Below are positions 1 through 5,768 of a stretch of 12,243 bases of DNA, piece by piece. The notes beneath the pieces are model-generated. The model was not told the DNA's origin. It saw nothing but the letters and a program-made list of their open reading frames with translations, and searched no databases. The first letter of the stretch is position 1. Each line of letters starts with the position of its first letter. The DNA comes from Methanocorpusculum sp. (GTDB lineage: Archaea; Halobacteriota; Methanomicrobia; Methanomicrobiales; Methanocorpusculaceae), in NCBI GenBank assembly GCA_029987395.1, contig DALTVX010000071.1:1-12243 (forward strand), given 5' to 3'. The translations under genes were made by a program, and so were the position numbers.

Positions 1-61
1 GGCGGCGTTCGTAAACTCTGCGCTGAAGATCCGCTTTGCGGACTTCGAGATTGCTGTTTGA
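1..61 (+). CDS. C-terminal end of a gene cut by the window edge
   Basis: Frame 2 is open from the left edge and ends at TGA (59-61). The visible residues are AAFVNSALKIRFADFEIAV. The mixed hydrophobic and charged composition looks like the end of a real globular protein, but 19 residues are too few to assign a family. The other forward frame open here carries several cysteines and reads on into AT-rich intergenic DNA, so it is less convincing. No upstream sequence is available to confirm the frame. Confidence 0.3.
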   Translation, partial: AAFVNSALKIRFADFEIAV

Positions 62-158
62 ATGAAATCTGCTGTCATGTTTTTTCTGTCCCGAGATCAG
101 TTGGGGCCCCGTCCAACCTCTACTACTATATAGGGGGGATATGCGGATATCGTTAAGT

Positions 159-208
159 TTTTAGGGGTTTTTCCCCTAAAAAGATAGGTATATATAGAGA
201 TATTTGGC
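159..208. repeat. 50-bp direct repeat, left copy (DR-L)
   Basis: Identical over 50 bases to 2021-2070. It starts with a perfect 9-bp stem-loop (TTTTAGGGG, loop TTTTT, CCCCTAAAA) and continues into an AT-rich stretch with a TATATATA element, ending in ATTTGGC. The pair brackets the TIGR04255 operon. The hairpin could terminate incoming transcription and the TATA-like part could serve as a promoter, though it lies about 170 bases from the first start codon. Confidence 0.9.
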
Positions 209-365
209 ATTTCAAAACAGATTGTAAATAGTGTTGGTTGAAGTGCACTTGCTATCTTATACTATTGCAAGAGAGAATTAGCCGCCTACCTAATATTCAC
301 AGCAACAAAGAATTTATCTTTGATGATTACCCTATTAGTACATATTATTGTTTGGGGGATTCATA

Positions 366-1106
366 ATGCAAGAACACAAAGTATATCTAAATCCACCAAT
401 TATAGAAGTCATATGTGGCATTCACGTGAAATCTGATGTGAAAATGGACAATAAAATCCTATCAACATTTCACGAAAAAATCAGGGAGAAATTTCCCAAT
501 CACCAAATAGAATCGCGTGACCAGAAAGAGGGCGAGGTGGGAAAAGAAATCATAGGCAATGAAAATGTAAGCACACATATATTTGCCAACGATAAAACTA
601 ATGCGCGTGTGGTCATAGATAATGATAATTTATCTATCCATTGGCTAGGGGCACATACCTCTGGTGAAAAGCTCCTTCAGGACATAACCGATGTGTATGC
701 CGCTTATATCACAGTACGACCAATATCTAATATAACAGAGTTACTCCTTGGATATTTGAATAAAGTTAATGTTAATTCTAAAGAAATATCCCTTGATGAG
801 TATTTTACGGTAGTTCCAAAAGCAATTGGACGAGTGATTAATTTCATAATTGGATATGAAATTGCGAAGGAGGAAGAACAGCATATATCAAGGCTAACAC
901 TCACACCGACACTTCCTGAAAAAGCTGATGACTCTGCCTTTTTGTTAGAGATAAGAGGTTATCTTCCTAACAAGATTACGTTGTCTACAGAAAAAAAGGA
1001 TGTGGCAGAATGGTTTGCACATACTCACAAAACTATTGGTGAAATTTTTGAGTCTGCAATCACCGATAAAACAAGAGCATTATTTCAAAATGGTAATAAA
1101 TCATGA
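366..1106 (+). CDS. TIGR04255 family protein
   Basis: A 246-aa protein with the hallmark N-terminus of the sporadically distributed TIGR04255 family: an NPPIIEVICGIHV stretch at residues 9-21, matching the family pattern of PPI-x-E followed by a beta strand. The length (about 250 aa) fits the family, whose biochemical function is not established. I chose the ATG at 366 over the in-frame ATG at 348 because a GGGGGA Shine-Dalgarno-like run lies six bases ahead of it and the family motif then falls at the usual distance. The stop overlaps the next start (ATGA at 1103-1106), so the genes are translationally coupled. The gene is visibly AT-rich compared with the operon at 2745-4029 and sits inside a 50-bp direct repeat pair, which suggests horizontal acquisition. 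No membrane segment or signal peptide is seen. Confidence 0.8.
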   Translation: MQEHKVYLNPPIIEVICGIHVKSDVKMDNKILSTFHEKIREKFPNHQIESRDQKEGEVGKEIIGNENVSTHIFANDKTNARVVIDNDNLSIHWLGAHTSGEKLLQDITDVYAAYITVRPISNITELLLGYLNKVNVNSKEISLDEYFTVVPKAIGRVINFIIGYEIAKEEEQHISRLTLTPTLPEKADDSAFLLEIRGYLPNKITLSTEKKDVAEWFAHTHKTIGEIFESAITDKTRALFQNGNKS

Positions 1107-1588
1107 TTTATGAGAGAAATTCAGAAATACACAATGTCTGGGATGGAATGACAAGCGATTCAACGCAGTCTTCACTGACTACGGGGAAGGCATTCCTTGA
1201 TCCCTTCTCAGATGAGTGCAGATTTCAGTATACTATGAGTATAAATGAGTCATTAGAGGATTCGTTACGCCATCTTCAGCTTATTGCTCCATATGATATT
1301 GAGGATTATACTCACGTTATGACATATCTGAGGGAGAACAAGGATATTTATCTCTCATTGATCGATGCTATCAAAGCAGCGGCTGATTTTTTCCCACACG
1401 CACACTTGGTTCTTTCTCTTCACAGTGATTTGGAATGTGATGATGAATATCTGCTCCTTAATGTCGGGATGGAGATATATCCCGAAGATTTATTTGATAA
1501 ATTTGATGCTCTCGATGAGAGATATATGGAATCGTTGTCAAAGGTTGAATCTGGATGGCTCACGGTCATGACTCATCTTATTTGTTAG
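1103..1588 (+). CDS. Hypothetical protein, middle gene of the TIGR04255 operon
   Basis: A 161-aa acidic protein whose ATG overlaps the TGA of the TIGR04255 gene by four bases. I do not recognise a family. The sequence alternates predicted helices (roughly residues 48-100) with a hydrophobic strand-like stretch (HAHLVLSLHSDL, about 99-110) and a YLLLNVGMEIYPED segment, which suggests a small alpha/beta domain. It has no transmembrane segment or cysteine motif. The stop is followed after 13 bases by the HEPN-like gene, so the three genes form one transcription unit. Proteins fixed between a TIGR04255 gene and a HEPN gene may be partner subunits, but that is inferred from gene order only. Confidence 0.7.
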   Translation: MIYERNSEIHNVWDGMTSDSTQSSLTTGKAFLDPFSDECRFQYTMSINESLEDSLRHLQLIAPYDIEDYTHVMTYLRENKDIYLSLIDAIKAAADFFPHAHLVLSLHSDLECDDEYLLLNVGMEIYPEDLFDKFDALDERYMESLSKVESGWLTVMTHLIC

Positions 1589-1601
1589 AAAAAGAGGAAG
1601 T

Positions 1602-1973
1602 ATGCCTGCTAATTGGAATGAGTTTATAACTCTTGGTGATTATATGATGAATCATTCAAATTCATTTCCAATTTCTGAAGAAATGTTATACCGTTGTGTC
1701 ATTAGTAGGGCATATTATGCTGCATATGCCCAACTATTCGATTCTGCGGTTGCGTCTGGAGAGTATGTGAGTTGCCGAACTTCATTTGATCATACTAAGC
1801 TCAGGCAACATCTTAAGAATAAAGGATTATCCAAGGAAGCAATAATATTACAACGTCTTCGTGCATCAAGAGAGAAAGCTGATTATGATACAAAAGAGAT
1901 AATTAGCCGAACGGATGCAGATTGGGCATTAGTTAATGCAAAAAATCTATGCGGTTCCTGCTCTCTTCTTTAA
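1602..1973 (+). CDS. HEPN-like domain protein
   Basis: A 123-aa all-helical protein resembling small stand-alone HEPN proteins. It has a SRAYYAAYAQLF helix (residues 30-41), a conserved-looking histidine in the FDHTKL turn (about 62-67), and a C-terminal LRASREKADYD helix followed by a TDADWALVNAKNL helix, the order typical of this HEPN group. The classical RNase motif (R-x4-6-H in the last helices) is replaced here by RxxADY, so nuclease activity is uncertain. HEPN proteins often act as toxins, RNases or NTase partners; no NTase (MNT) gene is adjacent. A GAGGAAGT ribosome-binding site sits directly before the ATG. It is the last gene of the operon; the right 50-bp repeat begins about 47 bases after the stop. 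Confidence 0.65.
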   Translation: MPANWNEFITLGDYMMNHSNSFPISEEMLYRCVISRAYYAAYAQLFDSAVASGEYVSCRTSFDHTKLRQHLKNKGLSKEAIILQRLRASREKADYDTKEIISRTDADWALVNAKNLCGSCSLL

Positions 1974-2020
1974 CGGCAATTCCATTCGTCAGGGTGTTGT
2001 TGTAAGTTAAGTTCAGACGA

Positions 2021-2070
2021 TTTTAGGGGTTTTTCCCCTAAAAAGATAGGTATATATAGAGATATTTGGC
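2021..2070. repeat. 50-bp direct repeat, right copy (DR-R)
   Basis: Identical to 159-208 and in the same orientation. Bases outside both copies differ on each side. Together they delimit a 1.8-kb segment that holds only the three-gene operon. The 23-nt stem-loop at the left of the repeat (2021-2043) may act as terminator for the operon. Confidence 0.9.
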
Positions 2071-2395
2071 TAGCGGGTCGGCGAACAAGCGAGGGCTGAA
2101 AGCCCGAAGTGGGGAGCAAAGCAAAGCTTTGCGAACAAGTCGATGGCCTTAGCTGAGCAAATCATTAGATTTTCGACTGTGGGTTGGTCACGAATGCAAT
2201 TTTAGAAGTGTACGGTTGGGTGTGGACACATAAAAAAAATGCGATTCGCGTTAATTTGCGGAGGCGTGCAAGCCAAAGGCTTGCGTGCCGCCTCAAGTGG
2301 GCTTTGCCCACTTGGGCTAATTCGCGTTTCTTTTTTAATAAAGCCACACTCAACCGTACACGAATTCAAAGTATTCTTATTTAAAAAAAGAAGCC
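2071..2395. repeat. Hairpin-repeat region with copy A of the long repeat
   Basis: No convincing gene. It contains perfect hairpins GGGCT-GAA-AGCCC (2093-2105), GCAAAGC-AAA-GCTTTGC (2116-2132), GCAAGCC-AAA-GGCTTGC (2268-2284) and AAGTGGGC-TTT-GCCCACTT (2295-2313). From about 2237 to 2350 it matches, inverted, the region 4705-4815, and directly, with a 56-bp gap, 5531-5590. Short open frames on both strands here are by-products of the palindromes. Confidence 0.8.
2383..2389 (-). terminator. Oligo-T terminator after the HTH gene
   Basis: A run of seven T on the minus strand starts seven bases past the TAG of the 66-aa HTH gene. Oligo-T tracts are a usual archaeal transcription stop. It also lies at the edge of repeat copy A. 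Confidence 0.45.
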
Positions 2396-2596
2396 CTAGA
2401 GTTCCAGCTTTCGCCGGAGCTCCTCAGACATAATGATCACAGGCTTTCGAAGCTTATGCCGCTGTGCTGCTGTACGTACTGCGTCCTCAGAACAACCCAA
2501 TAAGTCAGCGATCTCTCGAAGAGACATCCCATTCCTCAGCATCGAAAGAAACTCCTCCTTATCCTGCAGTTCTGGGTACTCGTACCAGAGCTTCAT
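2396..2596 (-). CDS. Small helix-turn-helix DNA-binding protein
   Basis: A 66-aa protein with one clear HTH at residues 25-47: SLREIADLLGCSEDAVRTAA is a textbook pattern, with alanine in helix one, glycine in the turn and a recognition helix after SEDAV. The N-terminal KLWYEYPELQDKEEFLSML helix packs before it, and the C-terminus is basic. Such mini-HTH proteins are common in archaeal mobile elements, where they act as transcription regulators; the target here is unknown. It lies downstream of the three-gene minus-strand operon, separated by about 150 bases of hairpin repeats. A GGAGG lies 10 bases or so upstream of the ATG, within a GGAGG-TGAC-CCTCC palindrome. Confidence 0.65.
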   Translation of the reverse strand: MKLWYEYPELQDKEEFLSMLRNGMSLREIADLLGCSEDAVRTAAQRHKLRKPVIIMSEELRRKLEL

Positions 2597-2597
2597 T

Positions 2598-2611
2598 GGA
2601 GGTGACCCTCC
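2598..2611. promoter_or_regulatory. Palindrome covering the HTH gene's ribosome-binding site
   Basis: GGAGG-TGAC-CCTCC, a 5-bp perfect inverted repeat immediately before the start codon of the HTH gene. In RNA it would hide the Shine-Dalgarno-like GGAGG; in DNA it could be an operator for the HTH protein itself. Both readings are inference. Confidence 0.35.
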
Positions 2612-2654
2612 ATTTCGACCCTAGTCTTCCTTCGCAAAGGAAATCTTTGTTCGG

Positions 2655-2735
2655 GTGAGGGCGAACCTATCGATTCGCCCCGTCGCAAGGCAAAGCCTTG
2701 CTCAACTGAGCGCGAACCTGATGGTTCGCCCCGTT
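2655..2735. repeat. Cluster of three hairpin modules
   Basis: Three adjacent perfect hairpins with different arms: GGGCGAA/TTCGCCC (2659-2680, 8-base loop), GCAAGGC-AAA-GCCTTGC (2685-2701) and GCGAACC-TGAT-GGTTCGC (2712-2729). The linkers (CCCCGT, CTCAACTGAGC) recur in other clusters. They could terminate transcription after the 185-aa gene. Confidence 0.75.
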
Positions 2736-2744
2736 CATACCATA

Positions 2745-3302
2745 TCATTCCTCCTCCCGCCTCGCCACCCGTGTCAGGCTCTCATGCGGCACAGTCTTCA
2801 CATACCTCGCCGCCTCCCTTGGAGGGAGCATCTTCTTTAGATCCAGCAGATTCACCCGCTCAACCTCTTCCACACGATCACGCCCCGCCTTCTTCACAGA
2901 AAGATCATACAAGGTCTTTAGACCCAGGAACCGCTTTGCGTCGGACGGCTGGATGAACACCAGCTCATCATAGATATCCGGCAGATCATCCCTCAGGCTG
3001 TCCTTATCTACGAGGGTATCCATTGGTATTTCGATCACAAACTCTTTCGACACAAGGCCCTCCAGTCTGATCATCTCGAGCAGTTCCTTATGCCGCTCGA
3101 TGAACAGGGCCTGGAGCTCTTTGATACAGTACAGAAACTCCTGATACCGGTATGCTGCCGCGTATTCGTCGGCGGGGAGCGGCCACCATTCAAGGAGCAG
3201 GATCTCGAGGGCGGCGGGCGAGAGGTCGGTCGTCATCTGCTCTGTGACGGTTTCCTTCATCTGCTTAGGCTCGGCCGTGTCCGGCTCGATCATCTTTTTC
3301 AT
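2745..3302 (-). CDS. Hypothetical protein, last gene of the overlapping minus-strand operon
   Basis: A 185-aa, strongly charged, soluble protein that I do not recognise. A disordered acidic and lysine-rich N-terminus (residues 1-27) is followed by helices (WWPLPADEYAAAYRYQEFLY and a long KELQALFIERHKELLEMIRLE amphipathic stretch in two parts), an FVIEIPMDTLVDKDSL strand-and-acid segment, and a basic-acidic helical tail ending RREEE. I chose the ATG at 3302 over the ATG at 3338 because GGAG precedes it at the right distance and the TAA of the upstream gene overlaps it by one base (TAATG). Its place in a phage- or plasmid-like operon suggests an accessory element protein; function unknown. Confidence 0.65.
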   Translation of the reverse strand: MKKMIEPDTAEPKQMKETVTEQMTTDLSPAALEILLLEWWPLPADEYAAAYRYQEFLYCIKELQALFIERHKELLEMIRLEGLVSKEFVIEIPMDTLVDKDSLRDDLPDIYDELVFIQPSDAKRFLGLKTLYDLSVKKAGRDRVEEVERVNLLDLKKMLPPREAARYVKTVPHESLTRVARREEE

Positions 3303-3568
3303 TATGTGCTCCCTCCGATCAGGATGTGCCCTTCGCATCTGCCGATCCAGACGGCCACCTTTGCGATCCGCTCCTTTTTGATGGTGAACTTGTGTCCGTG
3401 AACGGAGGTCCGGACCGAGGGGCGGCCTCGATCACAGCTGAACACCAGCGGTCTGTTGGTGCTCATGCTGATGACCTCGCCGGTGACGACGTTGTAGATC
3501 CAGGCACCGGTGATGAGTTTGTGCCAGGCGGCAAAGTCGCCTGGGGCGTCGCCGATAAGGTCAGTCAT
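3302..3568 (-). CDS. Small protein resembling the N-terminal region of HNH/NUMOD endonucleases
   Basis: An 88-aa protein. Residues 22-75 (roughly AWIYNVVTGEVISMSTNRPL, then SVRTSVHGHKFTIKKERIAK) follow the pattern seen in NUMOD4 and HNH-associated DNA-binding modules: aromatic-x-V-x-x-GEV-x-S, a short spacer, then GxPxV-x-x-x-x-xG-x-x-x-x-x-x-R-x-A. No HNH catalytic motif follows, so it is either a stand-alone DNA-binding module or an eroded endonuclease. The ATG overlaps the upstream TGA by four bases (ATGA at 3565-3568), and GGAGG lies seven bases ahead of it. The link to NUMOD is pattern recognition only. Confidence 0.6.
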   Translation of the reverse strand: MTDLIGDAPGDFAAWHKLITGAWIYNVVTGEVISMSTNRPLVFSCDRGRPSVRTSVHGHKFTIKKERIAKVAVWIGRCEGHILIGGST

Positions 3569-4029
3569 TCTGCGCCCTCCATGAATGCGGCGGTGAACTG
3601 TTTGGTGCGGTATTCCAGCAGCTCTGCCCGGTGCAGGTTTTTGAAGAGCCGGAACCAGTCGCGGATCTCGATGTCTTCGGGGACCATGCCGCAGCGTTCA
3701 TAAAGCAGGTGTTTGATGTCCTCGCCGAATGCGTGCTCAGCTGAGGCGATGCCTTTCATGGCGATGATGGGGAATGCTGTTTCATGCACGATCTGCATGA
3801 AGGTTTTCTGCATGCTGCTGATGTTTTGGCTGTGTTGATGGAGTTTTGTGAGCTGCTGCTCGGTGAAGAGCTCGGGAGATCGTTCACCTGCGGCTATCTT
3901 TCCATAGAGGATGAGATGGGCACAGGAGGTGAAGAGGTCGGTGCGGCTGACAAATTCGAGGTCGTTTGCTATACGGTCGAGGGTCTTGAACTCCTCGTCT
4001 GTTATGTTGACATAGATGGTTTGTCTCAT
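3565..4029 (-). CDS. Ribbon-helix-helix-like regulator, first gene of the minus-strand operon
   Basis: A 154-aa protein. Residues 1-45 have the RHH pattern: a short polar strand (RQTIYVNIT), helix one (DEEFKTLDRIANDLEF), then SRTDLFTSCAHLILYGKI as helix two. The remainder is a helical domain (residues 50-150) of unknown role, perhaps for oligomerisation or partner binding. The gene starts about 26 bases downstream of four tandem heptads (4055-4082) lying in its leader; RHH proteins such as the omega and CopG families bind repeated short operators, so autoregulation is plausible. No strong Shine-Dalgarno is seen. The TGA stop overlaps the next gene. Confidence 0.65.
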   Translation of the reverse strand: MRQTIYVNITDEEFKTLDRIANDLEFVSRTDLFTSCAHLILYGKIAAGERSPELFTEQQLTKLHQHSQNISSMQKTFMQIVHETAFPIIAMKGIASAEHAFGEDIKHLLYERCGMVPEDIEIRDWFRLFKNLHRAELLEYRTKQFTAAFMEGAE

Positions 4030-4054
4030 TTTCGTGGTTTTTCCAGGGTGCCAT

Positions 4055-4082
4055 CATCCGTCATCCGTCATCCGTCATCCGT
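4055..4082. repeat. Tandem heptad array, four copies of CATCCGT
   Basis: Four perfect tandem 7-bp units with degenerate partial units on both sides (CATCAATC to the right, and GACGGAT, an inverted unit, near 4100). It lies between the TATA box and the start codon of the RHH gene, so bound protein would block transcription. It could equally be a short iteron set. Confidence 0.85.
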
Positions 4083-4159
4083 CATCAATCACTGACTTTT
4101 GACGGATAGGTGATGCTCCGTGTTTTTTGTTTTCTTATTTTTTCAGACTTGACAGTAGC

Positions 4160-4167
4160 TATATATA
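4160..4167 (-). promoter_or_regulatory. TATA box for the RHH operon
   Basis: TATATATA preceded on the minus strand by a purine-rich TTCTAAAAG stretch, as expected for a BRE/TATA pair. Transcription should start about 25 bases downstream, near 4135-4140, giving a leader of about 110 bases that contains the heptad array. Confidence 0.5.
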
Positions 4168-4274
4168 CTTTTAGAAAGAAAGAATTACAACAAGATTATT
4201 TCGGCAGTCTATCTCTCTGGATGAGAGTACGGCTGGAAATTTGCTGGGTCTTCTTTTTTTTCTGTTTTGCCGGT

Positions 4275-4309
4275 GACCACTGATCACTGATCACTGACCA
4301 CTGACCACC
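4275..4309. repeat. Second tandem heptad array, five copies of GAYCACY
   Basis: Five units of seven bases: GACCACT, GATCACT, GATCACT, GACCACT, GACCACC. A further GATGTGATC follows. The unit differs from the CATCCGT array 190 bases away but has the same length. The GATCAC core resembles the heptads bound by the RHH protein omega of pSM19035, which is comparison only. Confidence 0.85.
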
Positions 4310-4684
4310 GATGTGATCCGGCGGGCTGCTGTTGTCTTTTGGGAAATTTTGATTATCCCAAAGGCCCAATAAAAGAGTGTCTGTTCCTGTTCTTTCCTTC
4401 TAACGTGAGAATCGGGCAGACATTCTTTGTGTTTTTGGTTGTGTTTTGTGGTGTTTCTCCTGAGGTATTTCCTCATATTATTGAAGGGTGTTTGGGGAGA
4501 TGATGGTGTGTTTTTTTGTGTTCTGATGGGTTCTGATCGGTTCTGATCAGTTCGATAAGGGTCTGATGGGTTAGTTTAGGTCCTATTAGGTGCGGATCGG
4601 CGACGAGCGAAGCGAAGGGGACGATCTTAGCCGATCAAATCTATGATTTGAGAGTGCGGGTTGGAGGTGAAGCTCTGATTAGGT
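4310..4684. other. Intergenic region without a convincing gene
   Basis: Apart from the decamer array it holds an imperfect inverted repeat (AGAGTGTCTG near 4374 against CAGACATTCT near 4416), the stem GATCGGC/GCCGATC (4595-4636) and the hairpin CAAATC-TAT-GATTTG (4636-4650), both of the hairpin-module type. A 61-codon minus-strand frame at 4291-4476 has no ribosome-binding site and runs through the heptads, so I do not count it as a gene. Confidence 0.6.
4521..4600. repeat. Decameric tandem array (TTCTGATSRG-type)
   Basis: Units at 4521, 4531, 4541, 4551 and 4561 read TTCTGATGGG, TTCTGATCGG, TTCTGATCAG, TTCGATAAGG, GTCTGATGGG. The next three decamers also end in GG (TTAGTTTAGG, TCCTATTAGG, TGCGGATCGG), so the 10-bp phase persists to 4600 with decay. 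A 10-bp period places equivalent bases on one face of the helix. Confidence 0.8.
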
Positions 4685-4910
4685 GAGGGAATTGGCTGGG
4701 TGTGGCTTTATGAGAAAAGAAACGCGAATAAGCCCAAGTGGGCTTTGCCCACTTGAGGCGGCACGCAAGCCTTTGGCTTGCACGCCTCCGCAAATTAACG
4801 CGAATCGCATTTTTCTTGCGCCGTCATGCTCTGCTCCGGCTCATCGCCTACGCAGGAATCGCATGCCGTCTGGAAAAATGCTAACGGAAAAACCGGCGTG
4901 CCGGTTTTTC
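4685..4910. repeat. Left inverted repeat of the GxxExxY cassette
   Basis: Matches the reverse complement of 5432-5603 nearly throughout, except for an extra 56-58 bp holding two hairpins (GCAAGCC type and AAGTGGGC type, about 4733-4790). Its outer end reads GAGGGAATTGGCTGGGTGTGG; its inner end is a terminator-like hairpin. The outer part is also an inverted copy of 2237-2350. Confidence 0.85.
4887..4910. terminator. Bidirectional terminator-like hairpin, left
   Basis: Perfect 11-bp stem, GAAAAACCGGC with GCCGGTTTTTC and a two-base centre, with A5 and T5 tracts so it reads the same on both strands. It would shield the cassette gene from upstream transcription. Confidence 0.6.
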
Positions 4911-4961
4911 TCAAGATGAATAATTCTTTTTTGACTCAAAGAAAAGGTTGGATAGAAAATG

Positions 4962-4969
4962 ATATATTT
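4962..4969 (+). promoter_or_regulatory. TATA box of the GxxExxY gene
   Basis: ATATATTT preceded by GAAAATG (BRE-like) lies about 27 bases ahead of the ATG at 4992. With no clear Shine-Dalgarno this predicts a leaderless mRNA starting at or next to the ATG. Confidence 0.5.
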
Positions 4970-4991
4970 TCGAATGTAGATATGAAAGAAT

Positions 4992-5429
4992 ATGGATTCA
5001 ATTGTGGAAAACCCAGATATCCTCTATCCCGATGAAGTGCACAAAATAATCGGTTGCGCCATGTCTGTCTATAATACATTAGGACGTGGGTTTCTGGAGG
5101 CGGTGTATCATGATGCTTTGGAGGTTGAATTGGTATCACTGGGAATTCCCTTTGAACACAAAAAACATTTGAATATTTATTATAAAGGAGTGAAACTTCC
5201 AAGTTATTATCAGGCAGACGTTGTTTGTTATGATAAGATCATTCTTGAACTGAAAACAGAAACTGAACTGCTAAAAGAAGATGAAGCACAACTTGTCCAT
5301 TATCTGAAAGCAACCGGGATCAAACTAGGGGTCCTCATCAATTTTGGAAATAAACGAAAACTTGAATGGCAACGGGTCATTTATTCCGATGAACGATATC
5401 TGAATAACGAAAATATCCCAATACGATAA
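4992..5429 (+). CDS. GxxExxY family protein (PD-(D/E)XK nuclease-like, PDDEXK_3)
   Basis: A 145-aa protein with the family signature GFLEAVY at residues 33-39 (G-x-x-E-x-x-Y). Downstream are D76 in QADVV and E86-x-K88 in ILELKT, the D...ExK layout of the PD-(D/E)XK nuclease fold, then Q100 and Y104 in the helix QLVHYLKATG and a LGVLINFG strand, all typical of the family. Length is slightly above the usual 120-130 aa because of the N-terminus. Cellular function of this family is not established; the fold suggests DNA or RNA cleavage or binding. The gene is the only one inside a roughly 0.9-kb segment bounded by long inverted repeats, with its own TATA box and a hairpin terminator three bases past the stop, so it looks like a self-contained mobile cassette. 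Confidence 0.9.
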   Translation: MDSIVENPDILYPDEVHKIIGCAMSVYNTLGRGFLEAVYHDALEVELVSLGIPFEHKKHLNIYYKGVKLPSYYQADVVCYDKIILELKTETELLKEDEAQLVHYLKATGIKLGVLINFGNKRKLEWQRVIYSDERYLNNENIPIR

Positions 5430-5431
5430 AA

Positions 5432-5455
5432 GAAAAACCCGCACGCGGGTTTTTC
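5432..5455. terminator. Bidirectional terminator-like hairpin, right
   Basis: Perfect 11-bp stem, GAAAAACCCGC with GCGGGTTTTTC, three bases after the GxxExxY stop. It differs from the left hairpin at one base pair only (G-C swapped to C-G on both arms), so pairing is kept. Confidence 0.65.
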
Positions 5456-5603
5456 CGGTAGCATTTTTCCAGACGGCGTGCGATTCCTGCGTAGGCGATA
5501 AGCCGGAGCAGAGCACGACGGCGCAAGAAAAATGCGATTGGCGTTAATTCGCGGAGATTCGCGTTTCTTTTATTTATAGAGCCACATCCAGCCAACCTCC
5601 CTC
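5432..5603. repeat. Right inverted repeat of the GxxExxY cassette
   Basis: Reverse complement of 4685-4910 with a few substitutions and without the 56-bp double-hairpin block: after TTCGCGGAG the sequence continues directly with ATTCGCGTTTC. The outer end, CCACATCCAGCCAACCTC, resembles another partial copy at about 5658-5715. Confidence 0.85.
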
Positions 5604-5768
5604 TTCACATTGATTCAAGCGAGGGCTGAAAGCCCGAAGCGGAGAGCAGATATCTGATTTGTAGAAATTCGCGGTTGGTTTTTTCTCATAGAGCCGCACC
5701 CAGCCAACTCCCTCGCGAATTGGTTCAGCAGCTGCCCTCGCTTCGTTCCTTGACCTGCATTTACCTCT
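5604..5768. repeat. Hairpin repeat and partial copy of the cassette end
   Basis: Contains GGGCT-GAA-AGCCC (near 5623-5635) and, at about 5658-5715, a diverged copy of the outer end of the GxxExxY inverted repeat (TTCGCG, then CTCATAGAGCC, CACCCAGCCAACTCCCTC). No gene seen. Confidence 0.65.

Noticed and set aside
1770..1805. An R-x4-H (RTSFDH) in the HEPN-like protein that looks like the HEPN RNase motif
   Set aside because: It lies in the loop after the first helix pair, not in the late helix where HEPN enzymes carry the motif; that position here reads RxxADY. I treat the match as chance.
2165..2353. Open frames on both strands in the repeat around 2165-2433
   Set aside because: They run through perfect palindromes, overlap each other on opposite strands, lack ribosome-binding sites, and have repeat-derived composition.
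4291..4476. 61-codon minus-strand frame
   Set aside because: It reads through a tandem heptad array, has no ribosome-binding site or domain, and has low-complexity basic composition.
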